Source: Marinomonas sp. UCMA 3892
GTDB taxonomy: Bacteria > Pseudomonadota > Gammaproteobacteria > Pseudomonadales > Marinomonadaceae
Assembly (NCBI RefSeq): GCF_012726345.1
Contig: NZ_PTXN01000007.1
Span: 215,595 to 279,594 of the forward strand
Direction of reading: 5' to 3'
Length of the DNA: 64,000 nucleotides
The notes under the pieces are model-generated. The model saw nothing but the letters and a program-made list of their open reading frames with translations. It made no database searches and was not told where the DNA came from. Position numbers and translations under genes: made by a program. Positions within the stretch are counted from its first letter, which is position 1. Every line of letters starts with the position of its first letter. Positions 8,752 through 20,000 of this stretch are shown one piece after another.

Positions 8752-10094
8752 TGTTAAATATTCTTTCTATTGTTGTTGCCTTAGGCTTATTAATTACTTT
8801 TCATGAGTTTGGGCATTTTTTCGTCGCTCGTCGTTGTGGTGTTAAAGTATTGCGTTTTTCTGTTGGTTTTGGAAAACCGATATATCGTTATGTTGGTAAA
8901 ACGGGAACGGAATATACTCTGGCGCTTATACCGCTTGGCGGTTATGTGCGAATGCTGGATGAACGAGAAGGAAATGTTCCAGCGGAATTGAAAAAGCAAG
9001 CGTTTAATACAAAAAATGTTTGGCAGAGAATTGCTATTGTTGCCGCTGGACCTGTTGCTAATTTTATTTTAGCCATCGTTATTTACGCAGTTGTCGCTTT
9101 ACTAGGTGTGCAAACTATTGCACCAAAAGTCGGTAAAATTGATCAAAATACCCCAATTGCTCAAACTCAGATTCAAGCCGGAGATGAGCTTATTTCCCTT
9201 GATGGTGAGTCTGTTGCTTCTTGGGAAGATGTAAATTTAGTGCTAGCAAGCTTGATTGGTAAAACAGGAACCATTATCGTTCGCTATCAACCAGAGGGGC
9301 TAAGTTCTTTACAGGAAGATACTGTACAGCTTAATCGATGGTTAGTTGGTGATGAACCAAGTAATTTGATTAGAGCATTTGGTTTGTCTCCATGGCAGCC
9401 TGAAGTGCTTCCAATTATTGCTCAGGTTGTTGAGGGCGGCGCTGCGTCTGTAGCTGGTTTCCAATCAGGCGATAAGATTTTAGAGATAAACAATCGGCCT
9501 GTATCTAACTGGCAACAAGTTGTTGGGCTGGTGCAAGCAAATCCTAATAAGATGTTGTCGGTTAAGATTCAGCGCTCACAAGATTTTTTGGAATTATTAT
9601 TATTGCCTAAATCTACTGAGCAAAATGGCAAAAAGATAGGGTATGCTGGGTTGGCAGTAGTTCCGCCCAAATGGGATGAAGGTCTTATTAGGGAGCGTTA
9701 CTATGGTCCGCTTGAGGCGCTCTCTTATGGTGTTGCACAAACATCTAAGATGGTATCTTTAACCGTTTCTTCTATCGGAAAAATGTTACAGGGATTGATA
9801 TCGGTCGATAATTTATCGGGGCCGATTACGATTGCAAAAGTAGCGAGTGCGTCTGCAGATTCAGGTTTGCAATCTTTTTTGAAGTTTATGGCTTACCTCA
9901 GTGTTAGTTTGGGTGTGCTTAATTTGTTGCCTATTCCAATGTTAGATGGTGGGCATTTGTTATTTTTTGGCATTGAAGCTATTCGTCGGAAGCCAGTTTC
10001 TGAGAAAATTCAGAGCATGGCATATCGAGTTGGCGCTTCTCTTTTATTTGCTCTAATGGCTGTCGCCATTTTTAATGATATTGCCCGCTTGTAG
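8748..10094 (+). CDS. rseP: Site-2 intramembrane zinc protease RseP
   Basis: RseP cuts the anti-sigma factor RseA within the inner membrane after DegS, releasing sigma-E, and clears remnant signal peptides. The 448-residue protein has the zinc motif HEFGH at residues 19-23 in the first membrane helix, two periplasmic PDZ domains (roughly 120-200 and 215-300), and the third-ligand motif LPIPMLDGGHLLFF near 390. Length fits the family (E. coli 450). Its ATG overlaps the dxr stop. It sits directly before bamA, whose product triggers the same stress response when misassembled. Confidence 0.97.
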   Translation: MMLNILSIVVALGLLITFHEFGHFFVARRCGVKVLRFSVGFGKPIYRYVGKTGTEYTLALIPLGGYVRMLDEREGNVPAELKKQAFNTKNVWQRIAIVAAGPVANFILAIVIYAVVALLGVQTIAPKVGKIDQNTPIAQTQIQAGDELISLDGESVASWEDVNLVLASLIGKTGTIIVRYQPEGLSSLQEDTVQLNRWLVGDEPSNLIRAFGLSPWQPEVLPIIAQVVEGGAASVAGFQSGDKILEINNRPVSNWQQVVGLVQANPNKMLSVKIQRSQDFLELLLLPKSTEQNGKKIGYAGLAVVPPKWDEGLIRERYYGPLEALSYGVAQTSKMVSLTVSSIGKMLQGLISVDNLSGPITIAKVASASADSGLQSFLKFMAYLSVSLGVLNLLPIPMLDGGHLLFFGIEAIRRKPVSEKIQSMAYRVGASLLFALMAVAIFNDIARL

Positions 10095-10104
10095 AGAGGT
10101 ATAT

Positions 10105-12420
10105 GTGAAAGTCGTTTCAGCAGTATTTTTGGCTTTAATAAGCGTGCAAAGTTTTGCAAAAACCGTAGAGGATGTTCGGATTGATGGTTTAGTACAAATG
10201 CCATCATCTAGGGCATTTGATGTGATAGGCTTTGATAAGAACGAGTCTTATGATTCTGATAAGGTCTATCAAGCGATTAATTCTCTTTTTAACACGGGTT
10301 ACTTTAGTGACATTGATGTTTATGAGGAAAATAATGTTTTGGTCTTTGAAGTTGCCGAGCGTCCTTCGATTGGTAATTTAACTATTGAAGGTAATGAACT
10401 AATTAAAACAGAAGATTTGGAGCGAGGCTTAAAGCTATCTGGGTTAGAAATTGGTGAAATATACAAGCCAGAGACGTTAAACCAAATAGTTCAAGAGCTT
10501 CAGCGTCAGTATTATGCTTTGGGGCGATATAGTGCCAAGGTGGATATTGCAGTAAAGGACATGCCTCGTAATCGTACTGGGATTGTTATTAAAATCGACG
10601 AAGGTGATACTGCCAAAATCGTTCATATTAATATTGTTGGTAACAAAGATTTTGATGAAGAGACGTTGACAAAGGATTTTGAATCAAAAGAGACTGGCTC
10701 TTGGAATCCGTTTAGTTCTGCTGATGAGTATGCCAAAGGTAAAATAGAGGGCGATATCAATACACTCAAAAGCTTTTATTTAGATAACGGCTATTTGGAT
10801 TTTAATGTTGTCTCTAGTCAGGTCAGTTTGTCCGCTGATAAACGTGATGTTTATATCGTAATCAATGTTGAAGAAGGTAAGCCTTATAATATTAATAACG
10901 TTACCTTAAGTGGTAGTTTGCCTATTGCAGAAGATCGAGTCTGGAAACAAATTTCTCAGAAAAAAGGTGATGTTTTCTCTCGTAGTGAAGTGACAAAAAT
11001 TATCGAAGGTATCTCAACTGAGTTGGGTGATGATGGTTATTTGTTCACGAACGTAAATGTGATTCCTGAGAAGCTAGATGATCACACTGTAAATCTTAGC
11101 TATCAAATAGCACCAGGTCCTAAAGTGTATGTTCGACGAATTACTTTTAGTGGCAATAGTGAAACACAAGATGAAGTATTGCGTCGTGAAATGACACAAT
11201 TCGAAGGGGCTTTGGCAACTCACTCTAAAATTCAATCATCTAAACGTCGTATTGAGCGACTTGGTTTCTTTGGTAGTGTTGATTTACGCACGAGACCTGT
11301 TGCGGGAACTTCAGATCAAGTAGATCTTGATGTTGTAGTTCAAGAGCAGGCTTCTGGTAGCATTCAAGCTAGTATAGGTTACTCGCAAGAAGATGGTACC
11401 GTACTAGGCTTTGGAATTTCCAAGCGTAATTTCATGGGCTCTGGTAATAAACTTTCTTTTAATGCTAGTCGTACTAATCAAAAACAAGATTACTCTATTT
11501 CTTATGATAATCCTTACTTTACCGTTGATGGTGTGAGTCGAGGTTTTCAAATTTTCTATAAAACCAGTGACCATGCTGCAGATGATGTAGAAAATTACGA
11601 TTTGGATGAAATCGGTGCAGGTGTAAGTTATGGTTATCCAATTTCAGATACTCAGCGCTTATCATTCGGTGTGACAGTAAAAGAAAGTACAGTAAAGTTA
11701 GGTTATGACCCATCTAATGAGACAAAAGATTATGTTAATAGCCAAGGTGATAACTATGATGACGTTATTGCTAGTTTAACCTGGAGTGATAGTGACTTGG
11801 TTGGTGGTGTACTGCCAACTGATGGGTATGCGACAAAAGCAACATTAGAAGTGGCTTTACCTGTCGGCGATCAGCAATATGTAAAAGTTGGCTTGAACTC
11901 TCAACGATACTGGAATTTGAATGGCTCTGATTTATGGCTGTTTCGATTAAAGGGGCGTTTAGGTTATGGTATGGGATATGGAGATACAGACAACCTACCT
12001 TTCTTTGAAAACTATTTTGCGGGTGGTTCTTATTCAGTCCGAGGATATGGTTCTTCATCTTTGGGGCCTAAAAACTCCTATGGTGCTGGTTCAACCAATA
12101 GTAGATCGGCATTAGGTGGTAATATTCTGATGACAGGTACAGCGGAGCTTATTTTTCCATTACCTATGGTAGAAGACCATAAGTCCGTTAGAACGGCTTT
12201 ATTTTTGGATGGTGGTAACGTTTTTACCGACACTTGTCTTGCAGGTAATTCTGAATGTAATGAAGGCATTGACCCTGCTGAGCTGCGCTATAGTGTTGGT
12301 TTAAGTTGGACATGGATTACTCCAATTGCTCCTTTGTCATTTAACTTTGCACGTCCTTTAAATTCAAAAAGTGGCGATAAAACAGACTTTTTCCAATTTC
12401 AATTGGGAACCACTTTTTAA
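10105..12420 (+). CDS. bamA: Outer membrane assembly factor BamA
   Basis: BamA is the Omp85 core of the BAM complex that inserts beta-barrel proteins in the outer membrane. I start at the GTG at 10105, 5 bp after AGAGGT, because it gives a clean signal peptide (MKVVSAVFLALISVQSFA, cut before KTVEDVRIDGL). The 771-residue product has five POTRA repeats up to about residue 415, then the barrel, with the conserved L6 loop motif as SVRGYGSSSLGPKN (VRGY in place of the common VRGF) and a terminal phenylalanine (QLGTTF) as in barrel proteins. skp follows 31 bp later. Confidence 0.97.
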   Translation: MKVVSAVFLALISVQSFAKTVEDVRIDGLVQMPSSRAFDVIGFDKNESYDSDKVYQAINSLFNTGYFSDIDVYEENNVLVFEVAERPSIGNLTIEGNELIKTEDLERGLKLSGLEIGEIYKPETLNQIVQELQRQYYALGRYSAKVDIAVKDMPRNRTGIVIKIDEGDTAKIVHINIVGNKDFDEETLTKDFESKETGSWNPFSSADEYAKGKIEGDINTLKSFYLDNGYLDFNVVSSQVSLSADKRDVYIVINVEEGKPYNINNVTLSGSLPIAEDRVWKQISQKKGDVFSRSEVTKIIEGISTELGDDGYLFTNVNVIPEKLDDHTVNLSYQIAPGPKVYVRRITFSGNSETQDEVLRREMTQFEGALATHSKIQSSKRRIERLGFFGSVDLRTRPVAGTSDQVDLDVVVQEQASGSIQASIGYSQEDGTVLGFGISKRNFMGSGNKLSFNASRTNQKQDYSISYDNPYFTVDGVSRGFQIFYKTSDHAADDVENYDLDEIGAGVSYGYPISDTQRLSFGVTVKESTVKLGYDPSNETKDYVNSQGDNYDDVIASLTWSDSDLVGGVLPTDGYATKATLEVALPVGDQQYVKVGLNSQRYWNLNGSDLWLFRLKGRLGYGMGYGDTDNLPFFENYFAGGSYSVRGYGSSSLGPKNSYGAGSTNSRSALGGNILMTGTAELIFPLPMVEDHKSVRTALFLDGGNVFTDTCLAGNSECNEGIDPAELRYSVGLSWTWITPIAPLSFNFARPLNSKSGDKTDFFQFQLGTTF

Positions 12421-12451
12421 TTTAGAAAGTATTATTTAATAGGATTTGAAA

Positions 12452-12946
12452 ATGAAAAAACTCATAATTGCAATTTTCACTCTATGCTTCATTAATAGCG
12501 TACAAGCAACTGAAGTCGCTGTTGTTGATTTTAGATCGGCACTTTTACAAAGCAATATAGGTCAAGAAGCTGCTAAGGAGCCAAAGCAAAAAGTGGCTGA
12601 AATGGATGCCCGTTTAAAAAAAGAGCAGGAAAAACTCGAAGCATCAGCAAAAGATTTGAAACGTGATGAATTAACGCTGTCCGAAGATGAGTTTAAAAAG
12701 CGCCGTCAACAATTGGCTGAGCATCAGAATCAAGTGCGAGCAATGGCTGCAAATATGCAGCAGCAGGCCAAGGCGTTAGAGCAACAACTAATACAATCTT
12801 TGACACCTAAGGGGGAGGCTGCTCTGAAGTCTTTGATTGAAGAGCGTAAGCTGGAATTGGTACTTAATAGACAGTTAAGTCTGTATGCGAACGCAGATGC
12901 AGATATTACAGATGAGCTAGTAAAACGTATTAATAAGGATAATTAA
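12452..12946 (+). CDS. skp: Periplasmic chaperone Skp/OmpH
   Basis: Skp holds unfolded outer-membrane proteins in the periplasm for BamA. The 164-residue protein has a signal peptide (MKKLIIAIFTLCFINSVQA, mature start TEVAVVDFRSAL) and a long charged alpha-helical tentacle region rich in K, E, Q and A, typical of the trimeric jellyfish fold. The ATG at 12452 follows AGGA by 7 bp and is preferred to a TTG six bases upstream. The position between bamA and lpxD is the standard gammaproteobacterial order. Confidence 0.92.
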   Translation: MKKLIIAIFTLCFINSVQATEVAVVDFRSALLQSNIGQEAAKEPKQKVAEMDARLKKEQEKLEASAKDLKRDELTLSEDEFKKRRQQLAEHQNQVRAMAANMQQQAKALEQQLIQSLTPKGEAALKSLIEERKLELVLNRQLSLYANADADITDELVKRINKDN

Positions 12947-12949
12947 TCT

Positions 12950-13981
12950 ATGAGTTATACGCTAGGGCAATTAGCAGCCAAGGTGCAGGGTGTGGTAAAA
13001 GGTGATGCTGATCTAGTTATAGATAAATTAGGATCGCTTGAAAATGCGACCTCAAAAGAATTGAGCTTTCTGGCTAATTCTAAGTATCAAAGTTTACTTG
13101 GAACAACATCAGCAGGAGCTGTCCTTGTAAAGACAGATGAATTGGCTCAATTGGTAGATAATGCCATTGTTGTTTCAAACCCTTATTTGGCATTTGCTCA
13201 GATATCACATCTTTTTGTACCTACAACACATTCTTGGTCAGGTATTCACCAAAGTGCTGTAGTGTCACCTAAAGCAACGATAGCAGAAAATGTCGTGGTG
13301 GGTCCTAATGCCGTTATTGATGATGATGTCTTGATTGCTGAGGACTGTGTTATTGGTGCAGGCAGTGTTCTTAGTCGGGGTGTTAAGATTAGTAAAGGTT
13401 CTCGCATATATTCTAATGTTACTCTTTATCACGATGTAGAGGTTGGTGAGGCGTGCATTATCCATAGCGGTACTGTGATTGGGGCTGATGGATTCGGCTT
13501 TGCACCGAATGACGGTTTTTGGGAAAAAATAGATCAATTAGGCTCTGTTATTATTGGAAATAATGTTGAAATAGGGGCGAATTCAACAATTGATCGTGGC
13601 GCTATAGAAAATACACAAATAGGCAACGGTGTTAAGATAGATAATCAAGTTCAAATTGCTCATAACGTCGTAATTGGCGATAATACTGCCATCGCAGGAT
13701 GCGTTGGGATTGCTGGGAGTGTGAAAATAGGTGCTTCCTGTACTATATCAGGTGGGGCGGGAATTGCAGGTCATCTTTCGATAGTTGATCACACCCATAT
13801 TACAGGAATGACTATGATTACCAAATCCATTGATGAAGCTGGGTCATACTCTTCAGGGATGGGGATGGAGCCTACAGGTAAATGGCGTAGAACAGCAGCT
13901 CGAATTAGAAGAATTGATGAAATGGCAAAACAGATCTCATCACTGGGACAACAAATTAAAAAGCTTTCAGACAAAGGTTGA
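12950..13981 (+). CDS. lpxD: UDP-3-O-(3-hydroxyacyl)glucosamine N-acyltransferase
   Basis: LpxD adds the N-linked 3-hydroxyacyl chain to the lipid A precursor, using acyl-ACP. The 343-residue protein has the N-terminal uridine-binding domain (about 1-100), then a left-handed beta-helix of hexapeptide repeats, including the family stretch DGFGFAPNDGFWEKI and the catalytic-His region QIAHNVVIGDN (near 240), and a helical C-terminal tail. It begins 3 bp after skp and is followed 6 bp later by fabZ, so the lipid A genes are co-transcribed. Confidence 0.96.
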   Translation: MSYTLGQLAAKVQGVVKGDADLVIDKLGSLENATSKELSFLANSKYQSLLGTTSAGAVLVKTDELAQLVDNAIVVSNPYLAFAQISHLFVPTTHSWSGIHQSAVVSPKATIAENVVVGPNAVIDDDVLIAEDCVIGAGSVLSRGVKISKGSRIYSNVTLYHDVEVGEACIIHSGTVIGADGFGFAPNDGFWEKIDQLGSVIIGNNVEIGANSTIDRGAIENTQIGNGVKIDNQVQIAHNVVIGDNTAIAGCVGIAGSVKIGASCTISGGAGIAGHLSIVDHTHITGMTMITKSIDEAGSYSSGMGMEPTGKWRRTAARIRRIDEMAKQISSLGQQIKKLSDKG

Positions 13982-13987
13982 AGTTTA

Positions 13988-14425
13988 ATGATGGACGTAA
14001 ATGAAATTCGTCAGTATTTACCTCATAGGTATCCGTTTTTACTAGTAGATCGTATTGTTGAGATAAATCTGAACGATTCCATTATTGCCTATAAGAATGT
14101 GACGATTAATGAGCCTTTTTTCAATGGCCACTTTCCTAACCATCCAGTAATGCCGGGGGTTTTGATTATCGAGGCTATGGCTCAGGCAGCAGGTGTATTG
14201 GGCTTCAAGTCAATGGATAAAAAACCTGAAGATGGTTCTATCTATTATTTTGTCGGTGCTGATAATGCGCGTTTTAAACGACCAGTTGTACCTGGTGATC
14301 GTTTGCAGTTGGAAGCAAAAATTATTGCTGAAAAACGAGGTATTTGGAAGTTCGAATGTAGAGCTACAGTTGACGGTCAGTTAGCTTGCTCTGCAACTAT
14401 TATGTGTGCAGACAGGAAAATATAG
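13988..14425 (+). CDS. fabZ: (3R)-hydroxyacyl-ACP dehydratase FabZ
   Basis: FabZ dehydrates 3-hydroxyacyl-ACP in fatty acid elongation and so competes with LpxA/LpxD for the same substrate. The 145-residue hot-dog protein carries H48 in [14 protein letters not shown] and E62 in [10 protein letters not shown], matching the catalytic His/Glu pair, and [11 protein letters not shown] near the N terminus. Two ATGs in tandem (13988 and 13991) are both possible starts. Its stop codon shares one base with the lpxA GTG start, so the two are coupled. Confidence 0.97.
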   Translation: MMDVNEIRQYLPHRYPFLLVDRIVEINLNDSIIAYKNVTINEPFFNGHFPNHPVMPGVLIIEAMAQAAGVLGFKSMDKKPEDGSIYYFVGADNARFKRPVVPGDRLQLEAKIIAEKRGIWKFECRATVDGQLACSATIMCADRKI

Positions 14426-15201
14426 TGGCGATACATCCAACTACTTTGATCGATTCGAAAGCAGAGATTGACTCCAGTGTGGAAATTGGTCCTTTTTGTG
14501 TGATCGGACCGAATGTAAAAATTGGTGCTGGTAGTATTATTAAATCCCATGTTGTGATTAATGGTCATACAACTATTGGGTCTAATAATGAAATTTATCA
14601 GTTTGCTTCTGTTGGAGAAGCGAACCAAGACAAAAAGTATAAGGGTGAACCAACGCAGCTTGTGATTGGTGACAGTAATGTTATTCGTGAAAATGCTACG
14701 ATTCATCGCGGTACGGTTCAGGATAACGGCATAACTATTATCGGAAACCATAATTTATTTATGGCGAGTACGCATGTTGGTCATGACTGTATAGTTGGTG
14801 ATAATAATATTATGGCAAACTTTGCAGCTTTAGCAGGCCATGTGAAAGTTGGTAATAATGTTATTCTTGGTGGCTACACAGGGATTCATCAATTCTGTCA
14901 GGTTAACTCATATAGTATGTGTGGTATGGGGTCTATGGTTTCTAAAGATGTGCCTAGGTACGTTATGGTTTCCGGTAGCCCTGCCAAAGCTCATGGTATG
15001 AATTTTGAAGGTATGCGTCGTCGTGGTGTCCCAGCCGATATTATCCGAGCACTACGTACAGCCTACAAAACGGTATATCTGAAAGGTTTAGCATTAGAAG
15101 CGGCTTTACAGGAACTTGAGCAAGGGGATTTATTTCATATCCCTGAGGTGACAGAGTACGTATTATCCATTCGGCAGTCAAAACGTGGAATTGTCCGATA
15201 G
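14425..15201 (+). CDS. lpxA: UDP-N-acetylglucosamine acyltransferase
   Basis: LpxA carries out the first step of lipid A synthesis, moving a 3-hydroxyacyl chain to UDP-GlcNAc. I start at the GTG at 14425 (TAGTG overlap with fabZ; AGGA 7 bp upstream), giving MAIHPTTLID and 258 residues, close to E. coli's 262. The beta-helix repeats include IGPFCVIGPNVKIG, NGHTTIGSNNEIYQFASVGE and IHRGTVQ; the catalytic histidine is H120 in THVGHDC. A terminator-like hairpin follows before lpxB. Confidence 0.97.
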   Translation: MAIHPTTLIDSKAEIDSSVEIGPFCVIGPNVKIGAGSIIKSHVVINGHTTIGSNNEIYQFASVGEANQDKKYKGEPTQLVIGDSNVIRENATIHRGTVQDNGITIIGNHNLFMASTHVGHDCIVGDNNIMANFAALAGHVKVGNNVILGGYTGIHQFCQVNSYSMCGMGSMVSKDVPRYVMVSGSPAKAHGMNFEGMRRRGVPADIIRALRTAYKTVYLKGLALEAALQELEQGDLFHIPEVTEYVLSIRQSKRGIVR

Positions 15202-15215
15202 GCACCATGTTTTAA

Positions 15216-15246
15216 AAGAAAACCCCGGACTATTTCGGGGTTTTTT
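15216..15246 (+). terminator. Hairpin between lpxA and lpxB
   Basis: AAAACCCCG (ending 15227) pairs with CGGGGTTTT (from 15236) around GACTATTT, with a T run ending at 15246. lpxB begins 19 bp later, so it is likely an attenuator inside the lipid A operon. Confidence 0.85.
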
Positions 15247-15265
15247 ATTATTAGAGGTTGTATAA

Positions 15266-16423
15266 ATGCAAGTAACGTCTGCGACACGCTATGTGTTGGT
15301 AGCTGGTGAAGCTTCGGGTGATATTCTGGGCGCAAATTTGATTGCTCACCTAAAGATGTTACAACCCGAAGCGATTTTTGAAGGGATTGGTGGTCCATTA
15401 ATGGAGGCGCAAGGTTTCAAGAGTGTTGTGCCAATGGACCGATTGTCTGTTATGGGCTTGGTTGAAGTTTTAGGACGGCTCAGAGAGCTTTTGGGTATTC
15501 GTAAGCGCCTATATCAGTCTTGCTTAAATAATCCCCCTACTGCTTTTATTGGTATCGATTCACCTGATTTTAATATGCCGCTTGCAAAAAAGTTAAAACA
15601 AGCAGGCATACCGACAGTTCACTATGTTAGTCCGTCAGTTTGGGCATGGCGTCAAAAGCGGATTTTTAATATTAAAAAATCCATCGACCTTATGTTGGCA
15701 CTTTTTCCGTTTGAATTGCCTATTTATCATGAGCACAATATCCCGGTAGTTTGTGTTGGGCATACGTTAGCGGATGATATACCTCTTGAAAGTGATGTCA
15801 CTATTGCCAGAGAAAAGCTTAATCTGGGGCCTATTAATGGTCCGGTTTTTGGTATTTTACCAGGCTCTCGCGAAGGTGAAGTGTCTCGTTTGGCACCGCT
15901 TTTTATTGAAACTATTAAGCTGATTAAGCAGAAAGAGCCATCTGCTATCTTTTTGATTCCTGCATCCAATAAAGAGCGTAGGAATCAAATAGAAGTAATA
16001 TTGCATGAAGCCAATGCCGAAGCGATATTGATTGATGGGCAGTCTCGTACTGTCATGGCAGCTTCTGATGCTATTTTATTAGCCTCTGGCACCGCCGCAT
16101 TGGAAGCTATGCTAGTAAAACGACCAATGGTTGTATCTTATCGGGTAAATAAACTCACTTTCGCCATTATGTCTAGAATGGTTAAAGTTCCTTATGTTTC
16201 TTTACCTAATTTGTTGGCTAATGAAGCGTTAGTACCTGAGCTTCTTCAGGATGATGCGACACCAGATAATTTGGCGACACGATTGTTACAAACTTGGCGG
16301 TCTTTTATGACCGACAAAACCATTCAGGCTAAGTATCTAAATTTGCATACTATGTTGCGCAAAAATGCCGGTGCTCAGGCAGCCCAAGCTATTGTTAGTA
16401 TGCTTGAAGGAAAAGGTAAATAA
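15266..16423 (+). CDS. lpxB: Lipid-A-disaccharide synthase
   Basis: LpxB joins UDP-2,3-diacylglucosamine and lipid X to form the beta-1,6 disaccharide of lipid A at the inner-membrane face. The 385-residue GT-B glycosyltransferase has the N-terminal [14 protein letters not shown] motif, [13 protein letters not shown], the [14 protein letters not shown] segment near 114-127 and the nucleotide-side LPGSREGEV near 195. The ATG follows AGAGG. The last base of its stop is the first base of the rnhB ATG. Confidence 0.97.
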   Translation: MQVTSATRYVLVAGEASGDILGANLIAHLKMLQPEAIFEGIGGPLMEAQGFKSVVPMDRLSVMGLVEVLGRLRELLGIRKRLYQSCLNNPPTAFIGIDSPDFNMPLAKKLKQAGIPTVHYVSPSVWAWRQKRIFNIKKSIDLMLALFPFELPIYHEHNIPVVCVGHTLADDIPLESDVTIAREKLNLGPINGPVFGILPGSREGEVSRLAPLFIETIKLIKQKEPSAIFLIPASNKERRNQIEVILHEANAEAILIDGQSRTVMAASDAILLASGTAALEAMLVKRPMVVSYRVNKLTFAIMSRMVKVPYVSLPNLLANEALVPELLQDDATPDNLATRLLQTWRSFMTDKTIQAKYLNLHTMLRKNAGAQAAQAIVSMLEGKGK

Positions 16424-17022
16424 TGGAACCATTTGTTAGTCGGATATATTTTGGAGATTTGCTGGCCGGGACTGATGAGGCTGGAAGAGGGCCGCTAGCG
16501 GGTGAAGTTGTTGCTGCAGCAGTGATTTTAGATCCGGCACAACCCATTGCTGGATTGGCAGATTCCAAAAAATTAAGTGAAAAAAAACGCGAAGCTTTAT
16601 TTGTTGAAATCCAAGAAAAAGCTTTAGCTTATGGTATTGCTAGAGCAACAATAGAAGAAATTGACGAGTTAAATATTCTTCATGCCAGTATGTTGGCAAT
16701 GTCCCGTGCCGTTGCTTTACTTTCTATAGAGCCTGAACATGTGTTGGTTGACGGTAATCGTATTCCGCCTAATTTACCTTGTTCTGCAGAAGCTGTGGTT
16801 AAAGGCGATGCTCGACATGCCGCTATTTCTGCTGCCTCTATTTTGGCGAAAGTCACACGTGATAGAGATATTGTTCAAGTCGCACAGATTTATCCTGAAT
16901 ACGGTTTTGAAAAACATAAAGGTTATCCTACTGCCCTGCATCTAGAAGCGATTCGTTTGCATGGGATCACACCGATTCATAGACGCAGTTTTGGTCCAGT
17001 TAAGAAGATTTTAGAGGGATAA
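16423..17022 (+). CDS. rnhB: Ribonuclease HII
   Basis: RNase HII cuts RNA in RNA/DNA hybrids and at single ribonucleotides in DNA. The 199-residue protein has the catalytic start [16 protein letters not shown] (D and E near residues 18-19), a third aspartate in [12 protein letters not shown] and the KVTRDRDI segment with the fourth. Length is normal. It is coupled to lpxB by a one-base overlap and precedes dnaE by 4 bp, the usual lpxB-rnhB-dnaE order. Confidence 0.97.
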   Translation: MEPFVSRIYFGDLLAGTDEAGRGPLAGEVVAAAVILDPAQPIAGLADSKKLSEKKREALFVEIQEKALAYGIARATIEEIDELNILHASMLAMSRAVALLSIEPEHVLVDGNRIPPNLPCSAEAVVKGDARHAAISAASILAKVTRDRDIVQVAQIYPEYGFEKHKGYPTALHLEAIRLHGITPIHRRSFGPVKKILEG

Positions 17023-17026
17023 TATT

Positions 17027-20000
17027 TTGTCCACATCATTTATACATCTACGAGTCCATACTGAGTTTTCTTTGGTAGATGGCTTGGTAAAAATCAAAGG
17101 CTTGCTTGGCACTACCGAGTTTATGTCTATGCCAGCCGTTGCTATTACGGACGAAAATAACCTATGTGGTTTTGTACGCTTTTACAAAGGCGCTATGGAA
17201 AAAGGTATTAAGCCTATTTGTGGTGCGGATGTTGTCGTTGCCGAAGACGATGATGTGGATTCTCGTTACCGCTTTACCTTATTAGCCATGTCGAATAAGG
17301 GCTATAAAAACATAATTGCCATCATTTCGAAGGGTTACCAGCTAGGTCAGGTAGAAGGTCGTCCTATCATTCAGCGAGAGTGGATAGAAACGCATAGTGA
17401 GGATGTCATCGCTTTATCTGGCGCAGGTTTTGGTGATATCGGTTACCTACTGCAAAAAGGTCGACACGAGCAAGCTAAAAATCGATTAGCGCATTGGATG
17501 TCAATATTTCCCAATCGCTTTTATGTCGAGTTGCAACGAACCAGCCGACCCGGAGAAGAAAGCTATATTCATGCCGTAGTACCTTTGGCTGGCGAGCTAG
17601 ATTGTCCTGTTGTGGCAACCAATGATGTACGTTTTCTAAAGCGTGAGAACTTTGAAGCCCACGAGGCGCGAGTTTGTATTCATGATGGTGTGACTTTAGA
17701 TGACCCGCGTCGCAAGCGTCGTTATTCCGAAGAGCAATACTTTAAAACGCCTGAAGAAATGGCGGAGCTTTTTCAAGATATACCTGAAGCTTTAGAAAAT
17801 ACCGTAGAGATTGCTAAGCGTTGTAGTGTTGATGTTCTGTTGGGTGAGTACTTTTTGCCTGACTATCCAGTGCCTGAAGGCATGACGATGGAGGAGTTCT
17901 TTAGCAAGCTATCATATGATGGTTTGATAGAGCGTTTTAATTTTCTCACCAAAAAATATGGCGAACGTATCGAAAAGCGCCGTCAGGAATATTGGGATCG
18001 TTTGGATTTTGAATTAACTATTATTAACCAAATGGGTTTTCCTGGTTATTTCTTGATCGTAATGGACTTTATTCAATGGGCAAAAGATAACGATATTCCA
18101 GTTGGTCCGGGGCGTGGTTCCGGTGCTGGTTCTTTGGTCGCTTATGCTCTAAAAATCACTGATCTTGATCCTCTTGAATACGATTTACTTTTCGAGCGAT
18201 TTTTGAATCCAGAGCGGGTATCCATGCCCGACTTTGATATTGATTTCTGTATGGATAACCGTGATCGAGTAATCGATTATGTGTCGCGTACCTATGGACG
18301 TGATGCTGTATCTCAGATCATCACTTTCGGTGCAATGGCAGCAAAAGCTGTGGTTCGAGATGTGGCTAGGGTGCAAGGTAAGCCTTATAGTCTGGGGGAT
18401 AAGCTATCTAAGTTGATACCTTTTGAAATCGGTATGACGCTTAAAAAAGCCTTGGAAGAAGAACCAGCATTACCGGAATTTTTAGCGGGCGATGAAGACG
18501 CAGCCGAAGTTATGGAAATGGCGATATCTTTAGAAGGCGTGGTACGTAACTTTGGTAAGCACGCTGGTGGTGTTGTAATCGCGCCAACCAAATTGATCGA
18601 CTTCGCGCCATTGTATTGTGAAGAAGATGGCTCTGGTCTGGTTACCCAATACGATAAAAACGATGTTGAAGAAGCTGGTTTGGTTAAATTCGACTTCTTA
18701 GGCTTGAAAACGCTGACGGTTGTAGATTGGGCCGTTAAAAACATTGATGCCATAAATGAGTTGGAAGGTAAGCCCCCGCTCGATATTTCTTTGATTGATC
18801 TTGAAGATAGATCAACTTATGACTTGTTGAAACGAGCCGAAACCACCGCGGTATTCCAGCTGGAGTCACGTGGTATGAAAGAGTTGATTAAAAAGCTTTT
18901 GCCTTCGCGCTTTGAGGATATTATCGCCTTGGTGGCTTTATATCGTCCAGGGCCATTGGGTTCAGGCATGGTGGATGACTTTATTAACCGTAAGCACGGT
19001 CGCGCAGAACTGGCTTTCCCTCACCCTGATTATCAGCATCAAGATTTGATTCCAGTATTGGAACCAACTTACGGCATCATCTTGTATCAAGAGCAAGTAA
19101 TGCAGATTGCTCAGGTGTTGGCTAAATTTTCACTCGGTGGTGCCGACTTGTTACGTCGTGCCATGGGTAAAAAGAAGCCTGAGGTTATGGCTGAGCAGCG
19201 TTTGATCTTTATGGAAGGCGCGCTTAAAAACAATATTGATAAAGACTTATCAGGCAACATATTTGATTTGATGGAAAAGTTTGCGGGATACGGTTTTAAC
19301 AAATCCCACTCCGCAGCTTATGCTCTTGTTTCTTATCAAACTGCTTGGTTGAAGAATCATTACCCAGCGCCTTTCATGGCTGCTGTATTGTCTGCTGATA
19401 TGCAGAATACGGATAAGATCGTTATCTTCATTGAAGAGTGCCGTTCAATGAAGTTAGCGTTAGAGTTACCTAACGTCAATGAGTCAGTTTTCAAATTTAC
19501 TGTTAATCCAAAGGGCGCCATAGTCTATGGGCTTGGGGCGATTAAAGGGGTGGGTGAAGGTCCGATTGAAGCCATTGTAGAAGCTCGCAAAGAAGGTCCT
19601 TTCGAGCATATTTTTGATTTTTGCCAACGAGTTGGACGTAAAGTTAACAAACGTGTTATGGAGGCTTTGGTTCGTTCCGGAGCGTTTGACACTATAGGCC
19701 CGAATCGTGCTACGTTATTTGCTTGTATTGATGAGGCATTGAAACGAGCGGTTCAAGATGCGAAAAACCAAGATGCCGGCATGATGGATTTGTTTGGTAT
19801 CACGGTAGAAGAGAACACAGAGGACGCGTATCGAGAGATTGGAATTCAACATGAATGGCCACCGCGTCAGCGCCTTGACGGCGAAAAAGATACGCTTGGC
19901 TTGTATGTGACAGGTCATCCAATAGATGAATATGAAAAAGAGATTCGTCGCTTTGTTCGTTCAAAAATTGTGGATTTACAACCAAAACGTGGTGATACGC

